From NCBI RefSeq assembly GCF_003945595.2, contig NW_024104424.1, forward strand, positions 218,829 through 282,828: a DNA stretch of 64,000 bases, given 5' to 3'. Shown here piece by piece: positions 12,561 through 25,406 of the stretch; position 1 is the stretch's first letter, and each line of letters opens with the position of its first letter. A program made the translations under genes and the position numbers. The stretch comes from Pipra filicauda (Eukaryota; Chordata; Aves; Passeriformes; Pipridae). The notes beneath the pieces are model-generated. The model ran no database searches and was not told the DNA's origin. It was given only the letters and a program-made list of their open reading frames with translations.

Positions 12561-12689
12561 GCGAGGGGCACAGGAGGTGGCTCGGGAGCCCTCCGAGGTG
12601 CGGGTCGGGAAGGGCAGGCACAGTGAAGGATTGATTGAAAGATTCGCACTTTACTTGCCGCAGTTTCAGTCTTTAACGCCTTTTTTCCC

Positions 12690-12875
12690 TTTCTTCTGAT
12701 GTTTTGTGGGGTTGTTTTTTTCGTTGGTTGTTTTCTTTGGGGGTTTTTTGGGTTTTTTTGTTTGTTTGTTTGTTTTTGGTTTTTTTTTGTTTGTGAGTTT
12801 GTGGGTGTTGGGGGGGTGTTTGTGTGGTTTTTTTGTGGGGTTTGGGGTTTTTTTTGTTTGGTTGTTTTTTTTACT
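12690..12875. repeat. T/G-rich low-complexity tract (TTTG)n
   Basis: A tract of tttg repeats, T runs and G runs lies directly downstream of the CpG island. The open frames across it on both strands come from composition (F/V/G-rich one way, K/N/P/T-rich the other). Confidence 0.85.
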
Positions 12876-13896
12876 GATGATTGGACTTGTAACCCTAGGG
12901 ACTTTTTTTTGGTGGCCCATATAGCCACCAAACACGGTGTAGCCTAGTTTCTCATGGTGTGAAACCTTTTGTCTACCCCGTGTGTGCGTGATGGTGCATT
13001 AAGGGCTTTAACGGGTCCCAAAGCGGTGACGCACAGAAGGCTGGAGTTGAAAACTCTACTTGCCTGCAGGTGTGACACGTCTTTCACTGCTTTATAAACA
13101 CTTCTTTAACTCGGTGTTTTCTGCTTGCTGGCCCTTGATTTCTGCTTGTTTTTTGGAATATCTGTCTGAATTTCTTATTGCTTAAATATCTGGCTACACT
13201 GGCAAATTCTTCATTGGGCTTGTTGCTGATGGATCCTTGTTTCCTGATTTTTACGCATCAGAACTTGATCTCTCTTTGTGCTTGGTAACTAGAGAGTTGC
13301 ATCAGGACTGATTTTAGCATAATGTGTTCAGAATTTAAAGGCAGGCTACTGGTTGTCTGTGTAAGCATTATGTGCACTGGGAATTTGTTTTAAATACTTA
13401 CTTTTTCTTCCTGTCCTTCGTTTATTTGTTCATCAGCCTTCCATTCTTAATCGGTGTAACACAGAAAATGCTTTGCAGTCAATTTTCTCTTCTGTTTTTT
13501 GCATGTTGTGAAAATCTTTAAAAGGTTGAGATTTCCTTATTTCTTGACAGAAGATGCTCCCCAGATGCATCAGCTGTTTTTGCAGGCATTGGCAGAAAAC
13601 CTCAGCAGTGGGTGGAGTGTGTTACAGAGATTTTGTGCAAAATAATGTTTCTGCTTGGATATCATGCCAGCTTCAGTCAGGTCTGCAATTCGGTTATGTT
13701 GTGGCAATATCACCCGAGGGAACAGGGCAATGAGACCTGTCAAATCTCGTGTCTAACCCCAAATTTTTTTCTCACATGACAAACCTACTGTTAATTTTTG
13801 CACCCTGAGGACACGATAACACTAGAAGAGGGTCTGTCATTGAGTCACTCATCTCTCCTTGTCTTCCGTCAGGTGAAGCAGATTTCCTCTTCCAAA

Positions 13897-16800
13897 ATGA
13901 CTTTCCGATTTCTGGTTTTGTGTCTGGCATGTTCTGGGCTTGGAAAGGCGAAGGGTAAGTTGAATTTCCTGAAGTCTGCTTGAAAATTGTTGGGGAAGTG
14001 GTTTCAGATTCCTGAGGCTTCGTCAGAGTAAGAGAGAAAAGTAGCTGAAATCCAGATTGCTGATGTTGTTAGATACATGCTGAGGCAGAGATATGGTGCT
14101 GGCAGGTGTGATGTAAAACCTCCCAGAGTAGCATTTAGGGATGGCAGCATCCCATAAATATGATGACACTGGACACTACTGTTCACCTGAGTTCAGTTTC
14201 CCATCGTGGAGCCTTCCCTAAGGAACAAATCTCTAGTTTTCTTTCTCTCCATCTCAAATGTACTGTGAACTCTAAAACTACGTGGTCCGGAAACTCTTCT
14301 TAAGCCATGTTTACTCCTCTGAGAATGGCTTGGTGTGTACTTCCCTGATGCACTCAGTCTTCCTCTAGCTCTTAGGAAACAAAAATTGGGTATGTGATGA
14401 ATGGGAAGGCAGGAGCTGATTTAGTGAAACTGGAGAAGGAAGTCTGCAGGGATGGGTATAGAAATAGGGTAAGTCTTTTTGCATTTAAACAGTTTAGAAG
14501 AAAGCCAGAGCCTCAGGCAATGTAAACTGTCTGATTTCTAGGAGTACTGAAGAGAAGGACTCTTTGGTGGAGGAATGTAATTGGAGGAGTTGTTGTGTCT
14601 GTGGGTAATCCAGGCCTTAGAATCAGCATTAGGCTTCTGAATATGTGTGATATCTGCCCCTTTCCCTATTTTATGTCACTGCAGTGGTTCCACAGGCTGA
14701 AGAAATTCAAGTGAGGGTGGGTGACAATGCCCCTCTGAGCTGTGCCCTGACAGAGCCCATGGATGTTGTGCAAGTGACGTGGCAAAAGGGCTCTGAAAAA
14801 TCACTTAAGAATATAGCTACATACAGTAAACTGAAAGGATTGAGGATTCACAAGTCCTATCAAGACCGAATGAATTTCACAAGTCTGGAACTCAACGAGA
14901 CAAGCATCACTTTTTGGGACGCTACAATGGATGATTCAGGATGTTACCTGTGTCTCTTCAATACTTTTCCCTCAGGCTCCGTCTCTGGACGTACCTGCCT
15001 GAGTGTCTTTGGTGAGGTTCCCGGCAGGGATATGTTTCTGGTGGAATAAGAGGTATTTTCTCACCCACAGTACTTCCTGGAGCAGATTCAGGAACTGCAG
15101 GAATAGGAGCATCCCTTGGTGGAACAGAATGTAGAAACAGAGCATTACTGCTGTGAGCAACACTCTGGGGGTCATACTCAAGACTGTTGTGGTGGGTTTG
15201 GCTCTTGGTTGTTATTCCTTGATTAGCAGCTAAAAAGCAAGGAGTGGGATCTTTGTAAGCCCTTGGGCAGTCCCAGATGGAACTTGGGCAAACCAACATT
15301 GCCTGTTGCTGTTTCCTCTCAGTGCCAGCAACAACTCCGGTGCTGTGAGCTCTGCCATATTGGTAGGGAATTATCAGATGGGACCAAGAAATGGTTTTAC
15401 TGAACAGATTATTTTAATACCTGGGTTTTAGATTAAGTGAAATGTTTGGGGCATATAACTTGAGTATAAGGGAAGGAGTTCTGAGTCCTGGAGGGAACCT
15501 GACCCAGTGAGCATTTCTTTGGGCTCAGTGTGAATGCAGTAAGCTTTGCTCTGGTTCGTGATGGTCAGACTGCTGTTACTGCCTGTGAGTAGGAGCTCAT
15601 TGTGGTGATGGATTGTCTCATTTGTATGTTGGAAGGTCTCAATGCATCTGTCCACTACAACATTTCTGAAGGTCACTTGGTAGCCGTCTGTAGTGCTGTT
15701 GGCTTCCCAGAGCCCACCATCACCTGGAACGACTTGTTCGATTCTGCTCCTACACAGGAGGTGGTCAGTCACGCCAGTGGGGTGGTGTCCATCACCAGCA
15801 CACTGCACGTCTCCAACCCCAAGAGGATCAGGGCCCAGGACTTGATCTGCAGAGTGAACAACACAAAGGAAACAAGGGAATTGCCCGTGAGAATTAACGG
15901 AGGTGGGTGAACAGTGAAAGCACCTTGTCAGTGTTCTCTTGGCCTCCATGTTTGGGTAGGAATCTGCTGGGAAGAGGAGGGGGTGAGATGTGTGTATGTC
16001 AAGCAAGAAGAAATAAAATCCTATTTGCATTTGTTGCTGTCTTTGAGACAGTGACATACTGGAGTCCTATCAAAGAGGAGGGGAAAAAAGGCAAACCATG
16101 GGTTTTAGAGGCACCATGTGTTTTGCAGCAAGTCAAACTACAATTTTCATGCATGCCTTCATAATTTAACAGCCTAAAAATAAATATAAATGATATCTAT
16201 CCAGGTGAAGTAAAAACTCCATGGGTAGCTTAATGGACACAGAAGTGGGAGTTCTGAAATTTGTAACAAACTATCTCTGAAACAAAAGCTTGGCTTCAAC
16301 TTACCACATGCTTTGTTGTGTTTTAACGTGTATTTTTAATTTAAAGTGTTTAGAAAAGAGCCAGAGCTTCAGCCAGTGTAAATCAACATAACTTTATTGA
16401 TTTCTGGGAGAACACAGCAGAAGAACTTCGCACTAGAGATGCAGGAAAGAAGGAACAGTCATGGTGAGGAAAGAATAGTATTTCCAGGCATACAGGGAGG
16501 CAGCCAGTTGAAGATGCTTGTGTTGGGTTTATGCAGACATCTTAAATACATGAAACATCTGAATACCTTGTAGTATTTTTATTTCTTCTTCCAACATTCT
16601 GTTCTGCTGGAAAGACTTTCACCCCAGTTCTGCAGGTGAGAAAGAGAAACATTAAAAGCTGAATTACCATTTTTAGTTCATACAGAAGCTTTGACTTGGG
16701 ATATTTAAAATTCACGTGTCTCCAAATCCAGAGCCTTAAAGGGGAGACCACTGATGAATTACGAAGACAGGAAAAGCAGCACATAAATGTGGGTTAATTC

Positions 16801-17847
16801 TGAAATCAGATGCTCAAGAAGTGATTGTTACAGGAATAATAGTACAGAGCAAGATCTGAATTAATGTCTTCACTCTAAAACTTAACCTTCAAATCAGTTC
16901 TTAATTCTGAATTATACTAATTGAAAAAGCATGCTAAATGTTTCTCCTGTCTGAATACCAATATTCTTTTGTTTTGGCCTTTTGAAAAGAAAATATGTAT
17001 CTCAAAGCAGGAAACTAAGACTGTTTTTTCTTGCTAGGAGAATGAAAAATCAGCTGACAGCTTGTTATTTTAGCAGTATTATATTTTAGAGGATGATAAA
17101 TTCCAATGAATAGTTCCACCTAGCTTTGTTAAAAGACAGAATAGTGTTGGCTTGATCCAAATACATTTTATTTCATAAAGTTTTCCAGGTAATGTCAGTG
17201 AACTGGGCCTTTGTATTAACATTTTTGATTAATGGCTGTTTAAAGTGGTTAACCAGGGAGGAATTTATGCTTAAGTGTTGGGTAGAGCTATTTGCAGGCC
17301 TGTCTTCTCTTCTGAAGGTTAATGCAGCCTTTTCAACAGTGATAATTGTTTAAAGGTAAAAAGAATAACTTATATTTTACAAACAAAAAGATAAAATTCT
17401 GGGTGAACAAACAAACTCCTCTGAAAGCATTAAGACTTGTGTGAAGTTGTGCTTATGTGCCCATGGCAAGCGCTGTATCGAGGGGGGGAATGGCAGTTTC
17501 CTTGGCCATGGTTGAACATGAGAACATCTTCTCACATTTTCTGCAGGCAAGTGGTTTTGCCCTTAAGGATTCATAAATTCACTCTCTGTTTTGAGCAATT
17601 GCTGCTTTTGTGTATCTTAGCAGTGCTTTTCACAGTATCAGAGGAAGCATTGTCATTAACCAGACATCCTCTTGGCTCTCTTTGTTTATTTTCTTTATAA
17701 ACCAGCTTCATTTGGTGTGGTTTTTCTTTTGTTTTCACAGAAGAGGGACCCTCATTACTTTGGCTGCTGATTATTGCTGTGATCGTAACTGTTGTCGTAG
17801 TTGTGTGTTTGCTGTTCTGGAGGAAGAAAATCTGCAGGAGGTGTTGA
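13897..17847 (+). CDS. CD200: CD200 (OX-2 membrane glycoprotein), four coding exons
   Basis: Exons are 13897-13954 (signal), 14685-15011 (V-like Ig), 15636-15902 (C2-like Ig) and 17741-17847 (membrane and tail). All junctions are phase 1 with GT-AG sites, giving 252 residues. A hydrophobic leader (MTFRFLVLCLACSGLG) is followed by an Ig V domain at residues about 24-128. The V domain has Cys39, Trp52 (VTWQK) and DDSGCYLC ending at Cys109. The block ITFW...GCYLCLFNTF is diagnostic of CD200. The second Ig domain (130-215) has Cys147 and Cys200 and the motif SITSTLHV. The transmembrane helix spans about 223-243 and the tail is WRKKICRRC. N-glycosylation sequons include Asn83, Asn90, Asn131, Asn137 and Asn204. 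CD200 is a surface ligand that restrains myeloid cells through CD200R; no signalling motif is present, as in mammals. The start was chosen because it opens the leader 24 nt after an AG acceptor. Confidence 0.93.
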
Positions 17848-20734
17848 AGTGGTGAGTCCCTGATGTGTGGAAACCAGTGGTTTTCCCTCAGGGGAAGAGT
17901 TTTCTGCTGGTTACAGCACCATTTTTAAGACAAACAGGGAGATATGGTGAGGTGTGCTCAAATTTGGCATAAGAGTCTGCATCCTAATGATGAACTAAGG
18001 AGAAATTGCAGTCAGTGTAATGTCTTTGCATGTGGAATGACCTGTCATGGATCAATTCAGCTGTCTAGTCTTAATTACTAACAACAGAATAAAAATAAAT
18101 AAATTAGAGGATTGGGGAGGCTTTAGAAATCACAGAAATTTGATGGTCAGTGGTAATTTCACTGACATTCAGCTAAATCAAAATGCTGTGTCTGGCTTTA
18201 AATTCTACTGATGTATTTAGAAACACCAGCACACATTAGCTCAGTTCCTGAATAGTTAGATACTTGCTTCCTGATGATGATGTGATATAAAGTAATGTTT
18301 CCAGAAATATCAGATCTGTCTGTTGTGAACTTAAACCTAGAGTGCCTATTGTTGAGAGGGGTTGATCTAGTAAATCTGCTACTGCAAAAGTCTTCACAGA
18401 GAAGAAAGAAATGGACACTTCTCACACCTCAGAAAAGTTCTAGTTTTAAAATATGAGCTTTCCATTGTTCCTATAAACAAGTAGAATTGTTTGGGTAAAT
18501 TAGCTGAACAGTGTTTACTAGGGGGTATGAGTTTCTGTCAAAGTTTATCAACAAAAGCAGGGTTTTAGCGACTTTTTTTGTGAAAAGCAGGACTTGAGTG
18601 AATAGTTTGTGTTCCTTCCCATTCATCATGGGGTTTGATTACCAAACTCCAGGATGTGACTTCTACAGTGATCTTGGAAGTCCTTCAGTCTCTGTTCTTC
18701 TAATGCAGTCTAGTTTTTATCAGCCTTAGTCTGCATATTTTCAGTTGTTTTTCAATTTTGAGTTCTGAAAATGTCATGTGGTGACTTGGCTCCTCTTTGC
18801 ATAAGGCAGCATTACTTTATCCAGAGCAACTTTGGCCAGCTGATCCTATCCCTTCATACAGTGACCACCTTAAAAAAATGGGTAGTCCATTTTCCTAATG
18901 TACCTTTGTTTCCTGAAGTCCTCGTTAATTAGTTTGCTGTAAAACTCAGACAGTAGTGCAGTTTGATCATTCTATCACAATCTGGTTTTTTAGATTTTTT
19001 TAAAGTATTTTTTTATCCCCAGGATGCTCTTTTATGCCTGTTCCTAGGGGTTACTTAATATTTATCTTGCATGTAATTAGAACTGTCATTTCTCTGGGAA
19101 TCGTTAGAATACCTGTGGAACTACAGCAATTTTCAACACTGTATTTCCAGTGTGTTACTACTCCACAAACACCATATTGTAATGAGGAAATCCCCTAACC
19201 CTCCTTAGCTATGGATCTTTGTCTGGTTTTGTGGTGACTTGGTTTTTTTTCCCTAATTATCTGTGAAATATGTTTATGATTTTTAAAGTTGTAGTTGATT
19301 CCCCCAAGAGGCAGTAACACCTTGCAGAAAGCCCTTTTCTGGTTTTATCCTCTACTGTGCTCAGATGGTTCAAATGAGGGGCAGTGCCCACGGACATAAT
19401 TTTGGAATGGCTTCTTATAACCTCACAACAGAGAGCAAATAGCACTGGCTGGAAAATCCCCCTGTATGTCTGGGACTTTAATACTGCTCTTCATTCAACA
19501 ATAGATAACAAGCACTGCCTTTGTAGTCTTGTCAAGTTGCCCAGAAAGTAAAACAGCAGCTTTTTATCTGAGTGGCTGGGGACACTTCTGTGACAAAGTT
19601 GCTTCTGCTCTTGAGAGTATGATTAGTTTTTTCTTTGCTTTTCTATTTGTTATTTCCTTCCTTTTTGTGGTAGATACTTGGGAATTAGGTCAAGAGCTGG
19701 GGTTGAAATTTGATGTCTCACCCCTCAGGCATTTGCCTTGTGTACCAGTTACAGAGCACACGTGTGTTTTGTAGCTCTCCCTGAAAGCATCCCGAGTGAA
19801 GTGTCTTCACAATGGTTGGCAAAAAGTCACTTATTTGGGAACAAACTGAGCGGCCTTTGTGGCAAATGGAGATGGAAAACTCATATTTTCATCTCTGACA
19901 AGCAGAGGCAAATTTAGCTGTGCCTCTCACTCCATACAAGTGCAATGAGCCGCAATGAATCAGCAGGCAAAATGTCACCCACCCTCTCTTGGTGCTGCTC
20001 TTATAAAAAGTCACGATTTCCCTCCTGGCTCAACTAACAGAGCTTATTTACACCAAAGTAAAGCAGTCACTTAACAAACCAAGAGCCTAGGTTGAAGCAA
20101 AATAAAGCTTTATGAGCCTGAATTCCTGTGCCTTACCTGCCCTTCACATGTCTCAACCTGACTGCTTTCCACAGCATCAGTTGCTTATTTCAAGGCTTGC
20201 AGGATACTCTTATTTCAGCCTGGCCAATTAAAAAGCTTTATAGTCACTTCTCAGGATGTCTGTAGGGGGATACAATTCCACATATGCTTTTTTCTGGGGG
20301 GCTTGTGGTGACCTGCAACAGCCCGGGAAGGCCTATTTCACCAAGGCATAGAAAGGCCGGAATGATTTCCTTGGCTTGTTTTGTTTTTAAAGCATTGGTG
20401 TGTTGATGTCTCTTGGGCAGCTTATGCAGGTTTTGACATGTGGAAAGGCTTATAAATAGTCAAATTGTATGTCTGTGTTTAAAAAAACTATAGCAACAGG
20501 ACAGAAAAATATGGGGCTTGTTAATGAATAGATATGATGTGACCTTAGAAAGCTGGAAAAAGAAAACTTGAGGAGTCATAGAAGAAGAGATTAGGTCAGA
20601 TCAAAAATTCCATTCTGCAGAAAGTGCCAACATAGAAATGTTGTCAGGGGTTTTTTTCCTGTTTGGAAGTCAAAACCTTCAGGTTTTCCTTCAAGTGGAA
20701 ATTTTCTGGAATTCAGATGTGAGCAGCATTGTGC

Positions 20735-20796
20735 CTTTGTCAGAGGTTGGACTTAATGATCTTGGATGTCTTTTCCAGCTTTAATGATTCTATGTT
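20735..20796 (+). mobile_element. CR1 3' tail, small old fragment
   Basis: The run 'gtcagaggttggacttaatg', 'atcttggatgtcttttccag' and 'ctttaatgattctatg' is a diverged CR1 3' terminus in plus orientation, inside CD200 intron 5. Confidence 0.7.
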
Positions 20797-23700
20797 TGTG
20801 TTTGAATACAAGCAACTGCCTGTATTTCAAAGAAATACTGAACCTCAGTGTGCGTCATAGTTTACAAAAGTACTATAAAACAAGTTGAAAATGCCTTTTT
20901 GTTGCCAGCTGGAGATCACTTGATACCCTGAACAGGAATTTAAGGTGCCCTGATTGGTTTTTTTTTGTTCTGAGTTTTGGAAGTTGCTACAAATAGTATA
21001 GAATCAGGTTTGTTAAGTGACAAATAGCAACTTGGCTGATCAGCTGTAATACTGAGGTACCAGAACCCCAAATTTTGGTGGCCAAATATGTCCTGAAAGG
21101 CTGGGAAATAAGTCTTGTGCAGGAAATTCCAGTTATTTAGAAAACTTGACAAAAACAAGAGCTTTCCATTGCTGTGTTGATAGTAAAAATAGCAATTAAT
21201 TCTGGAAGAGCCACTATAGCAGTATTCTCTTGTGTTTATTCGGTTTGGGGAAGGCTTTGTTTCTAAGCTTTGGCTTAAAATTACGGCAATTCCTATTTTA
21301 TCTTATGACCTGACTTATTTCTTCAGTGAGTTGCTTTGACATACATCTGGATTTATTATTAGTGAGAGACTTGGTAGTTGAGAACAACATAGCTGATTGC
21401 CTTTAGGAGACTTTTCAGAATAATTTTTCCAGAAAAGACAGGCTAAATACCAGACTTTCAGATGATAAACTCAGGACTTATCTCCCTCTTTCATGAGACA
21501 GATGGATCTAACTCACCCTGCTCACAGAGGAATGGGTGTCTGGGAGTCATGTCCCAGCTGAGGAGGCTCATTTTAGACTTTCTTGGTTTCCTCTCAAGTG
21601 TGGCTTTATCATGAGTAGGAGATTTATATATTTATCCTATTTTTAATTCCCAGAAAAATAGCAAAAAACATGTAGTGAATATACAACAGCCTCATTGGTT
21701 TACCCTTCTTAACACTACACAAAAAAAGAACAGAAAACAAACAAAAACCCAGACAAACCCCAACCCAACTCCCTCAAAAACCACAGTGTAAAAATATTGT
21801 AGCCAAACAGACCAAAACAGAACTAATGAGGGGGGGAACTAAAAAAAAAAAGCCACCCCTCATTACAAAAATGCTAGCAAAGAGGTAATTCTGCTGTCAG
21901 CTGCCCACCAGGTTTCCCACAGACATAAATATTTTGCAACCCAAGTGAAGATGTTTTTGGGTTTCATCATCTGCTGCTTACAGACAGCACCTGTTCCCTA
22001 GTAAGTCACTTAATTTTCTGTTCAGGATGATAAATAAAATAAATCCTGTTTGTTGCAGACAGGATGAAGGTGGTGGTGTAGGAAACATCCCAGGGGTTAT
22101 CATGCCTGTCCAAGGGAGAAGTGTTGAAGTCTATGCTGCTAAAATGCTGTTTCTTTGCAAACAAGGAGGCTCTTACTATGGGTGACCAACACAATTTTTG
22201 TCCTGTCCATCATATTTGTGCTTTGTATATAACCAGAAAATAAAATGCAGCTGAAAGGGAGGAAAAATGGCACTCCTGTGATAAATGAATAGTTACCTCA
22301 CTGTTTCAATTCCTCATTCGCTTCCTTGGCAGGAATTATTTGTATACTCAATTCCAAAACACTCTGCAAAATACTTTGGCTGTATGAGGGGTTATTAGAC
22401 AAGGAGATGGAAACCTCTTTCATATTCTTCTACATGAAAAGCAAAGGTGCCATATATTTTGTCCCTGTCTTCAAAGCCATGTGATGGTAGTGTTATAAAT
22501 TGCATCTCAAACATCAGAATGACATTCTGAAATACCAAACTATTTATATGCTCCATATAAAACCTTACTGATTTATCCTGGTGTTTTACCCACCAGGAAA
22601 GTGAGTTTGCTTTTCACAGTTTACAAATCCTTTTAGGGTTCTGTGTATTTGTTATTTCCCTGTCTTATCCTGAATTCTGCAGCATGTATGACTTCCAGGA
22701 TTAAAAAAAGCAGGGAAGGTCCTACAGTTGTTCACCAAAGGGCAGTTTTGTGACTGTTGTTCCCCACTTTCCCCACTGTGCATTTCTCTCCCCCCTTGCC
22801 CTTGAGGCAGCAACACGGTGGCCACAATTCATCCTTTTCCCTGTTTTTTTTCTTTGTTTTCTAGGATCCTTGAGGATTTCCATTCACCTTCCAGATCATC
22901 AGAGCCCAGCAACCTGAAGTCAGCATTAGAAATATAGTGACTTGACTGGCTGGAAAGAAGCAACAAAAAAAGGAAGAGATACATACACTGCCCTATCTAG
23001 ACACTGAGTTATCACTGAAATGACTAACACAATGTTTTTTATTCAGTCTGGACCCTTAATCTGAAAGAGTAGGATCAGAGGGACCACTTAGTCCTCTCCT
23101 GCTGTGCCAAAATCTTCTTTGCTCGTGCCACTCATGGTACTGCTGCTGTGAAAAATGTATTTACCTTCTTCCAGTTGAGATTTGAAAACACCCATGGATG
23201 GAAGCTCTGCAGACTCTCTGGGGATCCTCTTGCAGTGCCTGATTGCTCTTGTAGTAGAGAGGGGTTTAATTTTTGCCAACCTCTGTCTGCAATTTCACTT
23301 GCAGCAACTCTGAGTTCATTGCCCTCTTCCTGTGATCTGGTTTTCCTTCTCTTACCCAGCTGTTCCAGCTCCTTTTCCTCAGTGAATGTGTCATTGTGCC
23401 AAGGACAGTATTGCTTAACTTTCTCCAAAAACACCTTCTGAACTCAAAACCACAGGACTCAAGGCCACAGGAACTCAAACCACACTGAATTTGTCAGAAT
23501 TACTGGGGAAGAGCAATAGGACTCCAGGGAGGTGACAGGTTAAAGAAAGTAGCAGCCACGGTTGGGAAAGAAGAATTATATGTCATTTATATATATTTAT
23601 AAATATATAAGTATTGTACTTTATTTGACCTTTCTAATCCTGGGGTGGGGTTTCTTCTTGGTTTGGGGGTTTTTTGTTTCTTTTGGTTCAGTTTATTTTT

Positions 23701-24303
23701 GGGGTTTTTGGTGGTTTTTTTCAAATAAGTGAGGAGGAGTTGGAAACAAAGCCCAGTAGTGTAAGCATTGTCATCTCCACCCCTCCTTTCTTTTTTGCTG
23801 TCATTCTCTCTCTGGTTATTTTCCAAAACAACTCTGTTAATACCCAATGCTACTCCTTGTTTTGCTGTCAAAAGCCGTGGACTAACTTCCTCCATAGTGC
23901 TGGTGGTCACCTTGTGCACTGTTAAAACATTCTTCCCTGCCTCCATCCGTTTGTGCTGTGTCTTTTTGAAGCCACATAAATCACCAGAGGCCATTATTCT
24001 GTGCTGGGCATTGCTGTGTGGGGTGTCACCCCTCAGCTCGCTGGCCTGTGTCCCTGCTGTGGGTGGGATGATGTCAGCAGGAGGTCTTACAGAACCTGGA
24101 TTTGCTGATTTGCCCCGATTTTGGTGGCAGATAAAGGCACTGCACTACTCTTATGAGCTGGCCCCTAATTCTGCTCCTGCCCCAGGTTGTGTTAGAGCTC
24201 CTCTGTCCCCCACCACCCTAAGCTGGTCCTCAGTGCCTGCCCAGGCCTGCTGATCTGGCCATTTCCAGGCTTAAAGTTCCAGTTTCCTGAGCTCCCCTGT
24301 GCT

Positions 24304-24443
24304 TGTTTTAGTTGGGATAGAGTTCATTTTCTGTGCAGAAGGCAATATGGGGCAACTCTCCTGATTCTCCCATCCCTCCCAGGGGGCTGTGAAAGCAGCT
24401 CTGTAGGGATTAGTTGCTGCCTGGGGTTAAACCCTGACAGCCC
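24304..24443 (+). mobile_element. Internally deleted avian ERVL-type solo LTR
   Basis: The left end, tgttttagttgggatagagt, and the right end, tgcctggggttaaaccctga, match the two termini I know from avian ERVL-family LTRs. The middle is much shorter than a complete LTR, so it is a decayed or internally deleted copy. It has no coding capacity. It lies inside the proposed CD200 3'-UTR exon. Recognition is from memory of repeat termini and needs a repeat-library search. Confidence 0.55.
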
Positions 24444-25400
24444 CTGAGCACCTTCACAGGGTGAGGGTTGCCAAAGCCAAGCCTACCTTGGGTTGTACAT
24501 TTAATGGCCCATTTTACTGACAGGATAGATGGAAGGACTTTAGGGGGTCCTCTGGTGATTTTTGTTCAGCCGAGGAGTTAAATGTTTAAGGTTTTCCTTC
24601 TGTCTGAATGTCACTGGATTGGGATCACTACCAGTACCATCTTTTGGGTTTGATCAGCATTTGTTTGTGCATCTGAAATACTCCATCTCTCCGAGTGTGT
24701 TGGACTTCCTAAGTGCCTTTTGTCTTGTGCTTTTTATGTCATATGTTTACCAAGAGTACAGACTGTCAATCTGAAACACCTACAGAGAGGATTTAGGAGA
24801 TTCAGGACCTAGGACTCAGTGTTAGAACCAGTGTTCTGTTGTTTCCAGAGCAGTGATAAAACTTTGTGTGTGTGTGTGTCTCAGTGTATTAGTGAAGATG
24901 TGAGGGATGACATTTGCTCTACTATTGTAAGTACAACGTGGATTATTTATTTATATATTTTACTTTTTCTAATAAAAAAATGTTTTCCAGCCAATACATC
25001 AACTGGTCTTTTTTTTTTTTTTTTTTTTTTTTAACCTACTTGTTTGGGGTTCCAGAAATGTTTCATTGCAATTTGGGCCTTTTTTGTAGAATTGGTTTGT
25101 ATTTTGCTTCCTTTCTGTAGAAAAAGTGGGACTTTGGGGCTTTTTTTAAGGGTGTTTTGGGGTATTTTTTTTTGTCTTAAAAAAAAAATTGAACAAAACT
25201 TGTGAGGAAAATTTACAGAAGCAGCTGAGGTTTATTTCAGATTTGGAAATAACTTCAGTAAATCAAAAAACAGTGCATTTCATATTTTTACGAGTATTGT
25301 TGGCGTCATGTTCTTTGCTTCATTACTCTTTATCTGAAGTTCCATGCTCTGCTGATATATTGTCTTGTTTTCTATATTTCCCTTGCTGAAAAGAAGCCAA

Positions 25401-25406
25401 ATAAAG
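25401..25406 (+). terminator. Candidate CD200 polyadenylation signal AATAAA
   Basis: AATAAA is followed by 'gcaactttgaagatcagccc' and then T/G-rich sequence. An alternative AATAAA lies at 24971-24976. Either would give a 3'-UTR exon of 2.1-2.6 kb. No transcript data are available to choose between them. Confidence 0.45.

Larger units (their letters stand above)
12060..12625 (+). promoter_or_regulatory. CpG island with direct duplication; probable CD200 promoter / 5' noncoding exon
   Basis: This GC- and CpG-rich island stands alone between AT-rich flanks, about 1.3 kb upstream of the first CD200 coding exon. It contains two copies of a block of about 88 bp (12128-12215 and 12473-12560) that appear identical by eye and are offset by 345 bp. 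Each contains ggaatttcggaatgaaactt, whose reverse complement holds AGTTTCATTCC, a partial ISRE-like match. The first coding exon of CD200 appears to begin at a 3' splice site (13871-13872), so a noncoding upstream exon is needed and this island is the natural place for it. The exact start site and donor are not determined. Confidence 0.55.

Noticed and set aside
12094..12621. 175-codon minus-strand ORF across the CpG island
   Set aside because: Its repeated segment only reflects the 345-bp duplication, and the frame is open because the island is GC-rich.
15428..16057. 209-codon minus-strand ORF opposite CD200 exon 3
   Set aside because: It is antisense to the well-supported second Ig exon, runs past both exon edges, has no family resemblance and lacks splice or promoter context. 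It is a shadow frame.
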